Source: Armillaria gallica
Taxonomy: Eukaryota > Basidiomycota > Agaricomycetes > Agaricales > Physalacriaceae
NCBI GenBank assembly: GCA_037576215.1
Contig: JBANDB010000003.1
Span: 5,828,001 to 5,892,000, forward strand
Length of the DNA: 64,000 nt
Direction: 5' to 3'
Below the pieces are notes generated by a model. It had not been told where the DNA came from and made no database searches. It worked only from the letters and a program-made list of their open reading frames with translations. Both the position numbers and the translations under genes were made by a program. This document shows, in pieces, positions 1 through 11,328 of the stretch. How positions within the stretch are numbered: the stretch's first letter is position 1; each line of letters starts with the position of its first letter.

Positions 1-496
1 TCATCCTTCGAGCGTTATAGTAAGTGCCATGCTAAGCGGTTTCGCACCCTAACAAAGTGCTGACAGAATATTCGAAACTCGCTATGCATCTATGGACTAA
101 TGATCTAGCGCGACATCTTTCCGAAGAAAAATCTAAAGTAATGATACTAATCACGCAGCCAGGCGCCATCCTAAGTGTTCGTCCTTCTTTCGCAACTGTC
201 CGCCGGACCATGGCTTATACACTTCGCAGGATGGCGCTATCCGGTCTCTGAGAGCCCTCCCTTATCCCCCGTTTTGGATATGGCTGGCAGGGTTGATGAT
301 GCATCCTCCTACTACAGGAGCATATACTTCAGTCTTTGCAGCTTGTGCGCCGCGGGATAACCCCCAAATATCCCAAGGTGCCTATATCTACCCTCCGAAC
401 GTGGCAGTGGCGCAAGCGCCAGCCGCTTTGGATGAGGTTAGACAACGGAAGTTGGTCGAATTCACCGAAGGGTTCTTGCAGAGCATTGGGGTTTAG
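1..496 (+). CDS. S0: SDR-family oxidoreductase, 3' end (runs off left edge)
   Basis: This is the last third of a classical short-chain dehydrogenase/reductase (NAD(P)-dependent oxidoreductase, substrate unknown). I read exon 7 end 1-19, intron 20-66 (GTAAGT...CAG), exon 8 67-176, intron 177-229 and exon 9 230-496. Joining exons 7 and 8 rebuilds RYKYSKLA, which holds the YxxxK catalytic pair of SDRs. Exon 8/9 gives QPGAILSDGAIR, the usual region after the active site. The C-terminus ends in LQSIGV. Exon 8 and exon 9 lengths (110 and 267 nt) equal those of the intact copies at 9.6, 20.9 and 31.8 kb, and no stop or frameshift is visible. The 5' part lies outside the window, so whether the whole gene is intact cannot be judged. 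Confidence 0.8.
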
Positions 497-885
497 TTTT
501 GATTGATCGAATGGCGAGGTTCGACAAATTGGAGACTGCAAACTGCGGTAAAAAAAAAAAGGTCCGGCGGCCCGGTGTCAACATACCTACCGGGCCGCGG
601 CCTATAGGACTGGTTTTTTTCATCTCTCTCTCTCTCCTTCCTTTGCAGACTTCAAGATATCGAGTCTGAATGTCCTGTATTTACCCTTATCGAATTATGC
701 GCACTTGGAAGATACTGCCAGATTTACGATAAACCTCTGCTTCGGTGCTTCTGAGACTTGGCCCGGCACAGTGGCCTGTATTTCCCGAACGTATACTGTT
801 AGGTCCTGCCCGGCGATCATCTCGGCCACCGGGAAGTGGCTAAATATTACGTTTCCAGGTAACCTTCGTTCTTCGTCTTCGCACA
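497..885. other. Spacer between S0 and S1
   Basis: No gene is supported. The stretch holds a poly-A run, a GC-rich hairpin (567-598) and a CT-rich tract near 620-650. The part from about 780 on is the upstream region of S1 and reappears inverted upstream of S7 (about 43,850-43,950), which is evidence for the inverted duplication. An open frame covering 705-935 runs into S1 exon 1 in another frame and has no independent support. Confidence 0.5.
567..598. repeat. GC-rich perfect inverted repeat
   Basis: Arms GCGGCCCGGT (567-576) and ACCGGGCCGC (589-598) are perfect 10-bp complements around a 12-nt loop, just after an A-run at 550-560 and 70 nt past the S0 stop codon. A role in 3'-end formation is possible but inferred. 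Confidence 0.6.
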
Positions 886-2292
886 ATGGGCGGCGTTCCA
901 TCGAAAACTTTCAACCCTGTGGAGGACCTTCCTAGTTTAGCTGGGAAAGTGGTCATAGTGACCGGCTCCAGGTATGATTATCTTCCCGTCTTACACCACT
1001 AATTGGCTAAATTCCTCGAACTTACAGTAGAGGCATAGGCTTTGCTACGTTGCAGTACATGTTGAGGATGGGTGCAAAGGCGATTGTTCACTGAGTGCAG
1101 TTGAAATACTTGGGATGCTAACGCTTCTTCTCAGGTGTATATGGTAGCTCGAGATGAGACCAGAGCAAAAGAAGCTATCGACAGACTTAACGAAGAGGGG
1201 CGTGAAATCGGTCTCGGGGAAGTCACCTGGCATGAACTCGACCTCAAAGATCCTCGTTCTGCAAAGGAATCGGCAGAACGTTTCATTGCTCGAGAAATAA
1301 AACTTGATATCTTGGGCGAGTCTGCGAAATATCCGGCTGTGGTGTCTGCAGCTGCTATACTTTTCAGTAAATAACGCGGCACTGTCTGTGATTACTATTT
1401 TTGTCCACCCGGGTAGTAATCTTTATAGTACGCTCTAGGATACTGGCCTTTGGAAATGTTCAAGTGCTGAATGCGGACGACATTGAAGAGAGCATGGCGA
1501 TCAAGTTGGCATTTCTATTGACCTTGGTCACTCGACGTCGATTCTGACACTGGCTCTCAGCTATTTAGGGCCTTACATATTTACGAAACCCTCTTTCCAC
1601 TTCTTGAATCAACAGCATCGTTGGACGGAACCGACGTGCGAATAGTCAATGTGGGCCAGATCCACTAGCCTCTTATGTTTAGGAAACTCGATCCACTTAT
1701 GTACACAGGTTGGATCTGGCGGATACCGCTATGGGAAATATCTGGAATATGATTCTAAAGAGGCTTAGAACCACCCGTTCAAATGGTATCTATTGCCATC
1801 CTTGCAACGTTATGGTTAGAGCCTCTTTCTCAAGCCGTTGAGCACCCTACTAAAATCCCGATAGAATACTCGAAACTCGCCTTGCATCTATAGACGAATC
1901 ACTTGGCACGGGGTCCTTCCGAACGACGTTCCAAAGTATTGGTAATGATCACGCAGCCTGGTATCATACTAAGTATTCGTTCTTCTTCCTCATCCCATGA
2001 CGATGACTTATAAAGCACCTTTCAGGATGGCGCTATCCGCCCGCTCTACTCCCTCCCGTATCCTTCATTTTGGATCGGGTTAGTAGGTCGGGTTATGCAT
2101 CCTCAGACAACAGGGGCTTATACGTCAGTCTTTGCAGCTTGCGCGCCTCGCGATGATCCCAAAATATTCCAGGGTGCCTATATCTATCCGCCGAACATTG
2201 CGGTGCCGCAAGTGCCCATCGCTTTGGACGAAGACAGGCAAGGCAAGCTAGTGGAGTTCACCGAGGAGTTCTTGCAGAGCATTGGGGTTTAG
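886..2292 (+). pseudogene. S1: SDR oxidoreductase pseudogene
   Basis: All nine SDR exons can be aligned. Exon 1 starts with ATG at 886 and gives MGGVPSKTFNPVEDLPSLAG; exons 1-2 join to TGSSRGIGFA (cofactor loop), and NNAAL and INYLGPYIFTK follow. Lesions: exon 6 has lost one A in the TTTACGAAA(A)CCCTC stretch (compare 5978), shifting the frame; exon 8 reads CATCTATAGACG, so the tryptophan codon seen in other copies is TAG. Intron 2 begins GCGATT and intron 3 GCGAGT rather than GT. The last exon is open to TAG at 2290. It converges on D1 and belongs to the same diverged subgroup as S2, S7, S9 and S10, not to the S3-S5 subgroup. Confidence 0.75.
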
Positions 2293-2600
2293 TGATGATT
2301 TCTCTTCTGATTCTCTTCACTCCTTCTCTTGTCCCGATCTTTGATACATCTTTTGTGTAACCGCAGTCGGTCATACCGTTCTTGCAGAATACGACGAAGA
2401 TTATGGCAGCGTTTTGTCGGGTTGTTGTTACTTTCAGTCAGACCAGTTTCTTACCTCGTGATGTGCGCTTTAAGCTTCAGACCTTCCGGTTTCACCTCAC
2501 CACTGTTGCCTAGTGTGTCATAAATCACGATGATGATTACCCATAGCAAGCACAAACTCTCTGCTTGCTCTGCCTTGACCCAAAATCTTAAAAGCATCCG
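2293..2600. other. Convergent spacer S1/D1
   Basis: A 308-bp tail-to-tail spacer shared by S1 (+) and D1 (-). The same spacer occurs at 6688-6993, 42137-42438, 47272-47608 and 51610-51913, and a relic sits at about 38,570-38,646. It presumably holds the 3' UTRs of both genes; no canonical poly-A signal is certain. Confidence 0.5.
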
Positions 2601-4584
2601 TCACACTTTGGACGCCGAACTACCGACAGCAGCAATCAGCGACAAGTCAAACTGTTCGCCAGTGGTCGATGTGGCATCAGTATTCTACCAGCGAAATCTC
2701 AGCCTGATGCACACATAATGGGGTTATAACTGTGCGTACAGTTTGGGCTGCAAAATCTGTAATAGATGATTGTCCTGGCCGTGACTGGTGATCCATCTTC
2801 TCTCGAAGGAATTCTCGGGAATTGAGACTAGGGAAACAGAGATGTGGTAAGCTGAGCTTGAGTTGAGAGCAAAAATCACTTACATCGCCAGAAACGAATT
2901 GAGATAAGCTAGAAGGTCGAATACGAGTCAATTTTTATGCAAAACCGGTAAAGAGAGAGACATACACTTATGAAGAAGTAGGTAGATTCCTCCATATATC
3001 GTCCCATTAGGGAGCACCAGGTACTAATGAGGATCCGTCAAGTGCGTGAACCGATGTGGTCGGATGGTCTTACAGTAATGAGTGCACCTATTGAAAGGAG
3101 TCTTTTGTAGAATCTCAGTCATAGACACCTGAAGATGGCGCGAAAAGAAACTAACGTCGTGATGAGGTTCGTATTGACAATGAGTACTATGAGCATGACA
3201 ATAGCATGATTACTCCTGTAACAAAATAGACATCGATTAGTTCTGTGATATAGCAGGAGTAAAGTGAAGCCGACTACGGACCTTTTCATCGTCAGTGATC
3301 GCCAACGGTAAAGACTCAGAGCTTCAAACGGTCAAATGAGATCATCAATGCCTATATATTTACAGAGAGAGAACGAGTGCCTACTCATGGCCATAGTCGT
3401 GATGACGTCAAAGGCAATCCCACTCGAGCCGGAAATTTTCCATGAGAGCTGATGTGTTGTCCATCAGCCAGACCTTCGTTACAAATGAAGTGACCCACAG
3501 TCAAGTCGGGTGCATGGCCCGGGCCGGTAAATAAGTGGTCCCTGAAACCAAAGATAGACAGACCTACGGGGCATTATTAGTGTCATTGAGCTGTCACGGA
3601 TGTATAGGTAGGCGTACAGATATACGAGGCTGTGAGTTGAAATGTGTCTTGTACTAAGCCCAAGTAAGATGACAACAGTCTTGTCCTACTAACCAAAATT
3701 AAGGAACGCCAATGAGACCTATGACTGATCGTAAGGAAGTCACAAGGTGTACACAGCCGAAGGACCCACAACAACAGCGATAATTGCGATTCGGACGTGG
3801 AGGTGCAGTGAAGAGGCACTGAAAGTCCATATACGCCAACAGAAGAACCTACAAACCATTGTTATTTCGACGTTCATCAAGAAGGATGCTTCCTTACAGC
3901 TGTACCAGAAGAATAGAGCAGATCTAATCCAATGGGCGGTCTTAAAGAAGAGAGAGAGAAAACGAGAACTTACTGCAACAATTGCCTCGTCCTGTTGAAT
4001 ACGTGGTAACCTAGCCACGAGGGTCCGAAATTGTCATTTGAACTCACGTAGGTGACAAACCTACTCATCTATCGGTGAGAACCGCACACTGTATGAGTAT
4101 AAGAAAGAGATGCTCACGCTAGGCCGCTACTCGGTCCTCCCGTCTCAAGCGCATCCGGATTGGCATAGTCAGTAATCAACAAACGATACATTCCCGCCAG
4201 CATGAGGCACTGCTGTGTGGTGTCTAGTCCCTATTTAGGAACACGATCAGGTGTGCTCAACAAGATAGGAATAGAAGTATTCACACTACGATTAAGATGA
4301 GCCTTGCTGCTATCGAGTCCTGACTGTGCGACTTACAAAAGAATGAAGACAAGCAACTTCATTGCCCAGCTGTCATATCGAGCTCGGTTGGAAGTGATGT
4401 ATAAGAAAGTCTGCACACAGATGACACCGTACAGACTTGGTTGAATGCCATTAGATTTCTTGCGAGAATTTGAGGACAAAAAGAATACACACACTGTGGC
4501 GAGACTAGACCCAATGTAGAGAGCTCCCAGAGTATTGTCGACAGCTGGAAGTTCAATGGGTTGACCTGCTGGTACAGATGCCAT
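2601..4584 (-). CDS. D1: DUF6534-like multi-pass membrane protein, possibly a pseudogene
   Basis: The start codon at 4584 opens MASVPAGQ, followed by a DNTLGALYIGSSLAT segment. Splicing joins this to LYGVICVQTFLYI, the first hydrophobic hairpin of the basidiomycete DUF6534 family (predicted integral membrane protein, function unknown). Further exons encode QQCLMLAGMYRFLITDYANP, a CRFFCWRIWTFS segment, a VNTNLITT helix, an LPNGTIYGGLYLL helix and the tail LNSREFLREKMD, ending at TGA 2601-2603. In the exon after CRFFCWRIWTFS the reading NFG is followed by TAG where D2 and D4 have CAG, so either this is a nonsense copy or a short alternative intron removes it. It is divergent from S2 and about 95% like D3 by eye. 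Confidence 0.6.
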
Positions 4585-5266
4585 GATTTTGAAGTTAACG
4601 GTACAGGGATTGGTAGAATGCAAAGGTGATTGAGTGTAAGCACTTTTTCTTCAGTATTTAATTGTGGTAGGCGAATGACAGGCGTGTGATCAAACATGAG
4701 ATTAGCTCGTATATAAATAAATATGATGTGAGCCAGATTGACAATGACAGTGATTCACGTACTCCTGTCACTGTGCGTCACGACTCTTGTCAAAGAAGGC
4801 CAATAAGTACCTATCTGGGGCAGGGCGGCAGACAAAGATCTTACGTAGACGCAGATTTTCATTACGGTAACGTGGCATGTGTTCAAGTCCCACGGTCATA
4901 TACGTTTTCTTCTGTTGTGCGAGATACCGGTGCCATCGCCATTGGCAGCATGAAGCAAGCAGTGAATTCTGCCACCGCATTGAAGGGTAAAGACCATACA
5001 TACAGTCTACAGGCGGTATAGTGGAAGCCCATGGCCATGGTCCTTGAACGACAGGAAATAGTAGTAAATGGGCTCCGCATTTGCCGGTAACAAGTTAGCT
5101 TCAAAAAGGCATCACGCTTGATCACCACCTGTCACCACCCAACTCCCGCAACTCGCTCAACACTTGGGAAAATCAGCGGATTGGTACTAATCGACTGATC
5201 ACTCCTGACAGAGAATGCGATGTTCAGGGATTTGGTTCCCTGATCATCCTTCTGTGATATTGTCTT
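4585..5266. promoter_or_regulatory. Divergent promoter region D1/S2
   Basis: 682 bp between the D1 start (-) and the S2 start position (+). It contains an AT-rich TATATAAATA block near 4710 on the D1 side, and a conserved core (about 4900-5010, including GATACCGGTGCCATCGCCAT) also found at 39.74-39.80, 49.21-49.26 and 53.52-53.57 kb in the equivalent spacers. The conservation in four spacers suggests a bidirectional promoter; this is inference. Confidence 0.5.
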
Positions 5267-6687
5267 GTGGGCGCAGCTCCTTCAACAACGGTCAAAATCC
5301 GATCATGATCGTCCCAGGCTTTAGGCTGGAAAGGCTGTGATAGTAATCGGCTCTAGGTACAATTATCTTCCCATTTTACACCACTACTTGGATGAGTTCC
5401 TCGCACTCACAACAGAGGCATTGGTTTCGCCGTATTGCGGCTTTCGTCGAGGATGGGTGCCAAGGTGATTGATTACCAGACGCATATGAAATACGTGATA
5501 TCGTAACACTACTTCTTAGGTGTATATGGCCACTGGAAATGAGAATAGAGCGAAATAAGCTGTCGACAGACTTACCGAAGAGGGACGTGAACCTGGTATC
5601 GGGGAAGTCCTTAGTCATCTGGCATCCAGTCGACCTCAAAGATCCTCGTTCTGCAAAGGAATCGGCAGAACGTTTGATCCTCCTATGGGAACCGCAGCCG
5701 GATTGGCATAGTCAGTAATTAAGAAGCGATTGTAACGTCTGCAGCTGATATACACTTCAGTAAATAACGCGGCACTGTCTGTGATTCCTATTTTTATCCA
5801 CCCAGGTAGTAATTTTATGGTACGCTCTAGGATACTGGCCTTTGGAAATGTTCAAGTGCTGAATGCGGACGACATTGAAGAGAGCATGGCAATCAAGTTG
5901 GCATTTCTATTGACCTTGGTCACTCGACGTCGATTCTGACACTGGCTCTCAGCTATTTAGGGCCTTACATATTTACGAAAACCCTCCTTCTACTTCTCGA
6001 ATCAACAGCATCGTTGGACGGAGCCGACGTGCGCATAATCAATGTGAGCCAGATCCATTAGCATTTTCGTATGTTTATGAAAATCAAATCACTTGTGTAC
6101 ACAGGTTGAATCCGATGGATACCGCTATGCGAAATATCTGGAATATGGTTCCAAAGAGGCTTAGAACCACCTATTCAAATGGTGTTTATTGCCATCCTTG
6201 CAACGTTATAGTAAGCGCCTTGTTCTCAAGCGCTTCCGTACCCTATTAATATCTCGACAGTATACTCGAAACTCGCCTTGCATCTAGGACGAATAACTTG
6301 GGACGGCGTCTTTCCGAACGACGTTCCAACGTCTTGGTAATGATCACGCAGCCTGGTATCATACTAAGTGTTCGTTCTTCTTCCTCATCCCATGACGATG
6401 ACTTACGAAGCACCTCTCAGGATGGCGCTATCCGTCCGCTCTACTCCTTCCCATATCCTTCATTTTAGATTTGGTTAGTAGGTTTGGTCATACATCCTCA
6501 GACAACAGGGGCATATAAATCAGTCTTTGCAGCTTGCGCGCCTCGCGATGATCCCGAAATATTCCAGGGTACCTATATTTATCCTCCGAACATAGCGGTG
6601 CCGCGGGTGCCCATGGCTTTGGACGAAGATAGGCAAGGCAAGCTAATGGAGTTCACCAAGGAGTTCTTGCAGAACATTGCGGTTTAG
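5267..6687 (+). pseudogene. S2: SDR pseudogene with embedded DUF6534 fragment
   Basis: It is homologous to the nine-exon SDR, but the start codon position reads GTG (CTTGTGGGCGCAGC, against CTCATGGGCGCAGC in S5). Exon 3 has an in-frame TAA after RAK (GCGAAATAA). Exon 8 lacks one base (CATCTAGGACG), and about 54 bp of antisense DUF6534 exon sequence sits in exon 3 (5677-5730). The lost start and the TAA are shared with S6 and S9, and the fusion point is shared with S6. The last exon stays open to TAG at 6685. It is divergent from D1 and convergent with D2. Confidence 0.8.
5677..5730 (-). other. DUF6534 exon fragment inserted in S2 exon 3
   Basis: Between SDR bases ending ...GGCAGAACGTTTG and resuming ACGTCTGCAGCTGATA, the sequence is the reverse complement of the DUF6534 exon coding RFLITDYANPAAL. 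The left junction is identical to the S6/D0 junction at 39,050. Confidence 0.75.
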
Positions 6688-6993
6688 CAATGATTTCTCT
6701 TCTTATTCCCTTCACGCCTTCTCTTTTCCCGATCTTCGATACATCCTTTGTGTAACCGCAATCAGCCCCTACCTTTCTTGCAGAATACGGCGAAGATTAT
6801 GGCGGCGTTTTGTCGAGTTGTTGTTACTCTCAGTCAGAACAATTTCTTACCTCGTGATGCGCGCTTTAAGCTTCAGACCTTCCGGTTTCACCTCACCTCC
6901 GTTGCCTAATGTGTCATGAATCATGATGACTACCTATAGCAAGCACAAACTCTCTACTCGCTCTGCCTTGGCCCAAAATCTTAAAAACATCCG
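6688..6993. other. Convergent spacer S2/D2
   Basis: A 306-bp homologue of the S1/D1 spacer. Nothing else was recognised. Confidence 0.5.
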
Positions 6994-8979
6994 TCACACT
7001 TTGGACGTCGATCTACCGACGGCAGCGATCAGCGAAAACTCAAACTGTTCGCCAGTGGTCGATGTGGCATCAGTAGTCTACCAGGGAAATGTTAGCCGGA
7101 CGCACACATAATGAGACTATAACTGTGCGTACAGTTTGTGCTGCAAAATCTGGAATAGATGATTGTCCTGGCTGTGACTGGTGATCCATCTTCTCTCGAA
7201 GGAATTCTCGCGAATTAAGACTAGGGCAACAGAGATATGTGAGTTTAGATTGAGTTGTGGGCGAAGATCAGACTTGCATCGCCAGAAATGAGTTGAGATA
7301 TGCTAGAAAGTCGAACATACGAGTGAATAATACGCAGAATTGTTAAACAGGCGAGCTATACATTTTGAAAAAAGGAACGAGATCCCTCCGTATATCGTCG
7401 CATTAGGGAGCACCAGGTACTATTGAACATATGTCAAGTGAGTGAACCGATATGGTTAAATGATCTTACCGTAACGAGTGAAGCTATTGAAAGCATTCTG
7501 TTGTAGACGCTCAGTAGCAGACATGTGAAGATGGCGCGACCAGAAAAAACTGACGTTGTGACAAGGTTCGTATTGACGGTAAACAACATGAGGATAGCGA
7601 TGACATGGTTACTTCTGTAATAAAATAAGAAGCTTATTAGTTCCGTGATATATTAGTAACAAAGCCAGGTCAACTCTGTACCTTTTCATCCCAGAGCGGG
7701 AACGGTAAAGACTTAGAGCTTCAAAAAGGTCATATGAAATCATCAATGCCCATACACCAATAGAGATAGAAAGAGCGCCTACTCATCGCCATAGTCGTGA
7801 TAACGTCAAAAGCAATCCCGCTCGAAGCTGAAATTTTCCAGGAGAGCTGATGTGTTGTTCATCAGCCGGGACTTCATTACGAAAGGAGATGACCCACAGT
7901 GAATTCGGGTGTGTTGACAGTCAAGAGGCGGTGTCTGTAGCCAAAGATAGATAGAGCTACGGAGTATCATCAGCGCTATTGAGCTGGGATGAATGTATAT
8001 GCTCACCAATAGATGATGCTGCGCATTGGAAGGTGGAGTTCGTAAGCCCAAGTATCATAACGGCAGTCTTATCCCACTGACCAAAGTTAAGGAACGCCAA
8101 CGATATCTATGATTGGTCATAAGGAAGTCACAACCGGGCGCACACGGCCGAAGGACCCACCGCGACTGCGATAATTGCGATTCGGGCGTGGAGATGCAGT
8201 GAAGAGGCACTGAAAGTCCATATACGCCAACAGAAGAACCTACAAACTATTGTCATTTTGACACTCACCAGATAGAATGCTTCCTTACAGCTGTACCAGA
8301 AGAATAGAGGAGATCTAATCTAATAGGCGGTCTTGAAGAAAGGGAAAAGAGAACGAGAACTTACTGCAACAATTCCCTCGTCCTGTTAAATACTACATTG
8401 AAGCCACGACTGTGCGAAAACATTCAATTTGAACTCACGTATGTAGTCAACCTATTCTGCTATCAGCGAAACCCGTACATATGGGTGTGAGAAAGACACA
8501 CACTCACGCTTCACCGCTATTCGATCCTCCTACCGGAAGCGCAGCCGGATTGGCATAATCAGTGACCAAGAAACGATACATTCCAGCCAACATGAGGCAC
8601 TGATGTGCGGTATCTAGTCCCTGTTTATGAACACGATGAGAGCGTGCTCGACAAGATAGGAATAGAAATATTCACGCTACAATTGAGATGAGTCCTGCTA
8701 CTGGGGAGTCGGCCAGAGTAGTAAAACTTACAAAAGAATGAAGACGAGCAATTTCACAGGCCAGCCGTCAGATCGAGTCCGGTTTGAAGTGATATATAAA
8801 AACGTCTGCACGCAGATGACGCCGTAAAGACTTAGCCAAATTGTATTAGAGCTCTTGCAACAATTTGAAGAAAAGAACGATACGCACGCTGTAGCGAGAC
8901 TAGATCCAACGTAGAGGACCCCCAAGGTATTGTCAAAAGCTGGCAGTTCAGTGGGCTGCCCTGTCGGTACTGTCGACAT
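6994..8979 (-). CDS. D2: DUF6534-like multi-pass membrane protein
   Basis: This is one of the two best-preserved DUF6534 copies. The start codon at 8979 gives MSTVPTGQPTELPAFDNTLG. The exon 1/2 junction (GC|T) yields SSLATALYGVICVQTFLYI, exon 2 ends VKLLVFIL, and a probable 22-nt exon leads to GLDTAHQCLMLAGMYRFLVTDYANP. It has NFGQWDKTAVM (CAG, not TAG, at the variable codon). C-terminal exons follow the family order to TGA 6994-6996. No disabling lesion was seen in the exons traced; the middle exons are not fully resolved. It faces away from the intact SDR gene S3 across 611 bp, making D2/S3 the only pair here with two plausible members. Function unknown beyond a predicted membrane location. 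Confidence 0.65.
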
Positions 8980-9590
8980 GATTTTGAAGTTAGTGTAATA
9001 AGGATTGGTTCTAGAATGCATGGGTCCTTTCCGAGTCATTTATAAGTGCTTTTTCTTCAGTATACCATAGCCGTGAACGCGCACCGGTCTGATCGCTCAT
9101 GATCAAACGTGTGAGACTAGCGCGCAACTAGTATCAATAGCAAAGTGAGAATGAGCGCCATATCACTGTATAGCACCTTACCTCTTTCTTTTCTTAAGAT
9201 ACCGGTGCGATTACGACCGAAACATGATGCAGGCGGTGAGTTCAGCCATGGGGTTAGAGAGCACCGACACCATACATATGGCACCATGCGACGTGGGCAT
9301 TCCAGGTCCTGGAAGTCCAGATTCCTTGAACGGCAAGAGACTTGTGTATACAAACAGAACCCGGAGATCACCGGCAAAACTTCACCAGTTCGCTACAAAT
9401 AGGCGTCACCGCTTGATCACCGCCCCGCACCTGTAATTGGCTCAACGGCTTGGGAAAATCACGGACGTACTTCGGTACCTCGGCAGAGTGATATAGTGAT
9501 ATCAGTATTACGGGACCTGGTCACTGCCTCAACGACCGTGACGGTCATCGTTAACCTCATCATCTGCCTGTAATATTGTTCTCGAGTCTC
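8980..9590. promoter_or_regulatory. Divergent promoter region D2/S3
   Basis: 611 bp between two start codons. The right part (about 9,385-9,590, including CCCGCACCTGTAATTGGCTC) recurs upstream of S4 (20,704-20,928) and S5 (about 31,640-31,834), so all three intact SDR genes share a proximal promoter. ATTGGCTC contains an inverted CCAAT-type pentamer (ATTGG) about 155 bp upstream of the S3 ATG; its use is inferred. Confidence 0.5.
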
Positions 9591-11027
9591 ATGGGTGCAG
9601 CTCCTTCAACAACGTTCAACCCGCTGCAGGATCTGCCAAGTCTTTCTGGAAAGGTTGCAATTGTAACTGGTTCTAGGTAGGCTATACTTCCTGTCTGAAC
9701 AACTAGTCGATCTCACAGTTTGTAGTAGCGGTATAGGGTTTGCTAGTTTACAGCATTTGTCAAGGATGGGGGCAAAGGTATTTAGGCATTCATGGATTTT
9801 TCTGGGGGCGTGTTTATGATGGCTTGGACCCTGGTCACGTCCTTTTAAGGTATACATGGCTGTTCCGGACGAAGACATGACAAGGAAAGCTCTAGAGCGA
9901 TTAGAAAAGGAAGGGCGTGAGCCTGGTCTAGGAGAAATCATCTGGCATGAACTGGACCTCAAAGATCCTCGCAATGCGAAGAAATCAGCGGAGCGTTTCA
10001 TTTCTCGGGAGAGTAGGCTCGATATTCTAAGTTTGTGTATACGTGCTTCTCGTCAATCCATACGCTCACAGTTCGATCTTCTAGTTAACAATGCAGCTCA
10101 GTTAGTCCATAATCACGGGTGCTCCTCATAGCGAATATGTTTACGTGTCTCTCTAGGATAACCGACCTTGGAAACCCTCAAATGAACGTTGATGGAATTC
10201 AGAATAATATGGCGATCAAGTTCGTGCCTAGTGATACATGTCGCCTAGTGATATCGGTTTTCTGATGGTTCTGTCGACTAGCTATCTGGGTCCTTTCGTT
10301 TTCACAAGGACGCTCCTCGCGCTCCTTGAATCGACAGCATCTCTCGAAGGGGCTGACGTACGAATAGTCAACGTGCGCCTATTAGATGCCGACTGATCTC
10401 CCCCTGACACGAATGTTTCACAGGTCGGATCGGACGGTCACAAAGATGTTCGATACTTGGACTACAGTTCAAGAAAAGGGTGGAACCATAAATTCAGATG
10501 GTCTCTACTTCCGACCATGTCACGCTACAGTCCGTGAATTTCGATATATTTTTCTACCACGGTGTTCAAGGTTGACCTGTCATTTGTTGGCAGAATATTC
10601 GAAACTCGCCGTCCATCTGTGGACCAACGATTTGACCCGTCATCTTTCTGCCGAGAAATCCAAAGTAATGGTGCTGATTGTCCATCCCGGTGCTATCCTG
10701 AGCGTGCGTCTGTTTTCAACCAGACTGAGTGTCGGGGCTTTTAACTTTGGGCGTGTTTAGGACGGCGCTATTCGCTCACTAAGGACTTTGCCGTATCCGC
10801 CTTTCTGGATATGGCTGCTAGGCCTGAAGATGCATCCCCAGACTCGGGGTGCCTACACGTCCGTCTTTGCAGCGTGTGCACCACGAGACAACCCTGAAAT
10901 ATCGCATGGGGCTTATATATTTCCTCCAAATGTCGCAGTAGTGCAAGCGCCTGCAGCTTTAGATGAAAACAAGCAGCGACAACTAAAAGACTTTACAGAA
11001 GAATTATTACAAAATATCGGTGTGTAA
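9591..11027 (+). CDS. S3: SDR-family NAD(P)-dependent oxidoreductase (intact)
   Basis: It has nine exons: 9591-9676, 9726-9777, 9850-10030, 10085-10100, 10157-10219, 10282-10372, 10424-10529, 10594-10703, 10761-11027. All introns are GT-AG and the product is 323 residues, normal for a classical SDR. TGSSSGIG (26-33) is the cofactor-binding turn, ELDLKDPR (about 82-89) the acidic adenine-contact region, INNAA (107-111) the structural NNAG-like motif, INYLGPF the helix after it, Y198-x3-K202 in RYKYSKLA the catalytic pair, and HPGAILSDG the post-catalytic loop. There is no signal peptide; it is probably cytosolic. The substrate is not deducible. Exon lengths are identical in S4 and S5. It is divergent from D2. 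Confidence 0.92.
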
Positions 11028-11036
11028 TAAGTAGCT

Positions 11037-11328
11037 TCATTTACCTGGACCGCCAATCGAGAATAAAACTATTGGAGAGCTCCGCTCCCGGGGCTCTTCG
11101 AGGGGCTCTACAGGAGCCCCAGTGTTTTCGAAGTTATGCCGAGAGACTCGTAGGCCGATTGCGGCCGTGTACATACCATATGTGTCTTTCCCGTCGGTGG
11201 TCGTCAACGTTGTTGTACCGCGATGCTCAATGTCACCGGTGAGGTAAGTAGAAGCATTTACACGGATCGCACCAGTGCATGATTCAAGGTCTAAGTAGTG
11301 CTTCCCATCATAATTGGATCATAATATT
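11037..11328 (-). CDS. Unidentified terminal-exon ORF (copy A)
   Basis: A 97-codon stop-to-stop frame with no ATG near its start, so at best it is the last exon of a spliced gene. A possible acceptor (GGGAAG) precedes HYLDLESCTG. The product continues through AIRVNASTYL and ends SIGGPGK, terminating 10 bp from the S3 stop codon, tail to tail. Copy C (33,283-33,552) keeps the frame despite a 12-nt deletion, and copy B has lost the segment (about 320 bp). I do not recognise the family. Low GC-hairpin content around 11,087-11,120 (GGGGCTC...GAGCCCC) could instead mean a non-coding element. Confidence 0.35.

Noticed and set aside
2530..2718. Repeated 62-codon frame on the opposite strand of DUF6534 C-termini (also 6,923, 42,207, 51,680)
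   Set aside because: It is the antisense of the D gene tail; conservation is explained by the coding strand.
10386..10760. 124-codon frame with TWTTVQEKGGTINSDGLYF in S3 (also S5)
   Set aside because: It reads through introns 6-8 in another frame; the spliced frame gives YSSRKGWNHKF and the YxxxK motif with all exons in phase.
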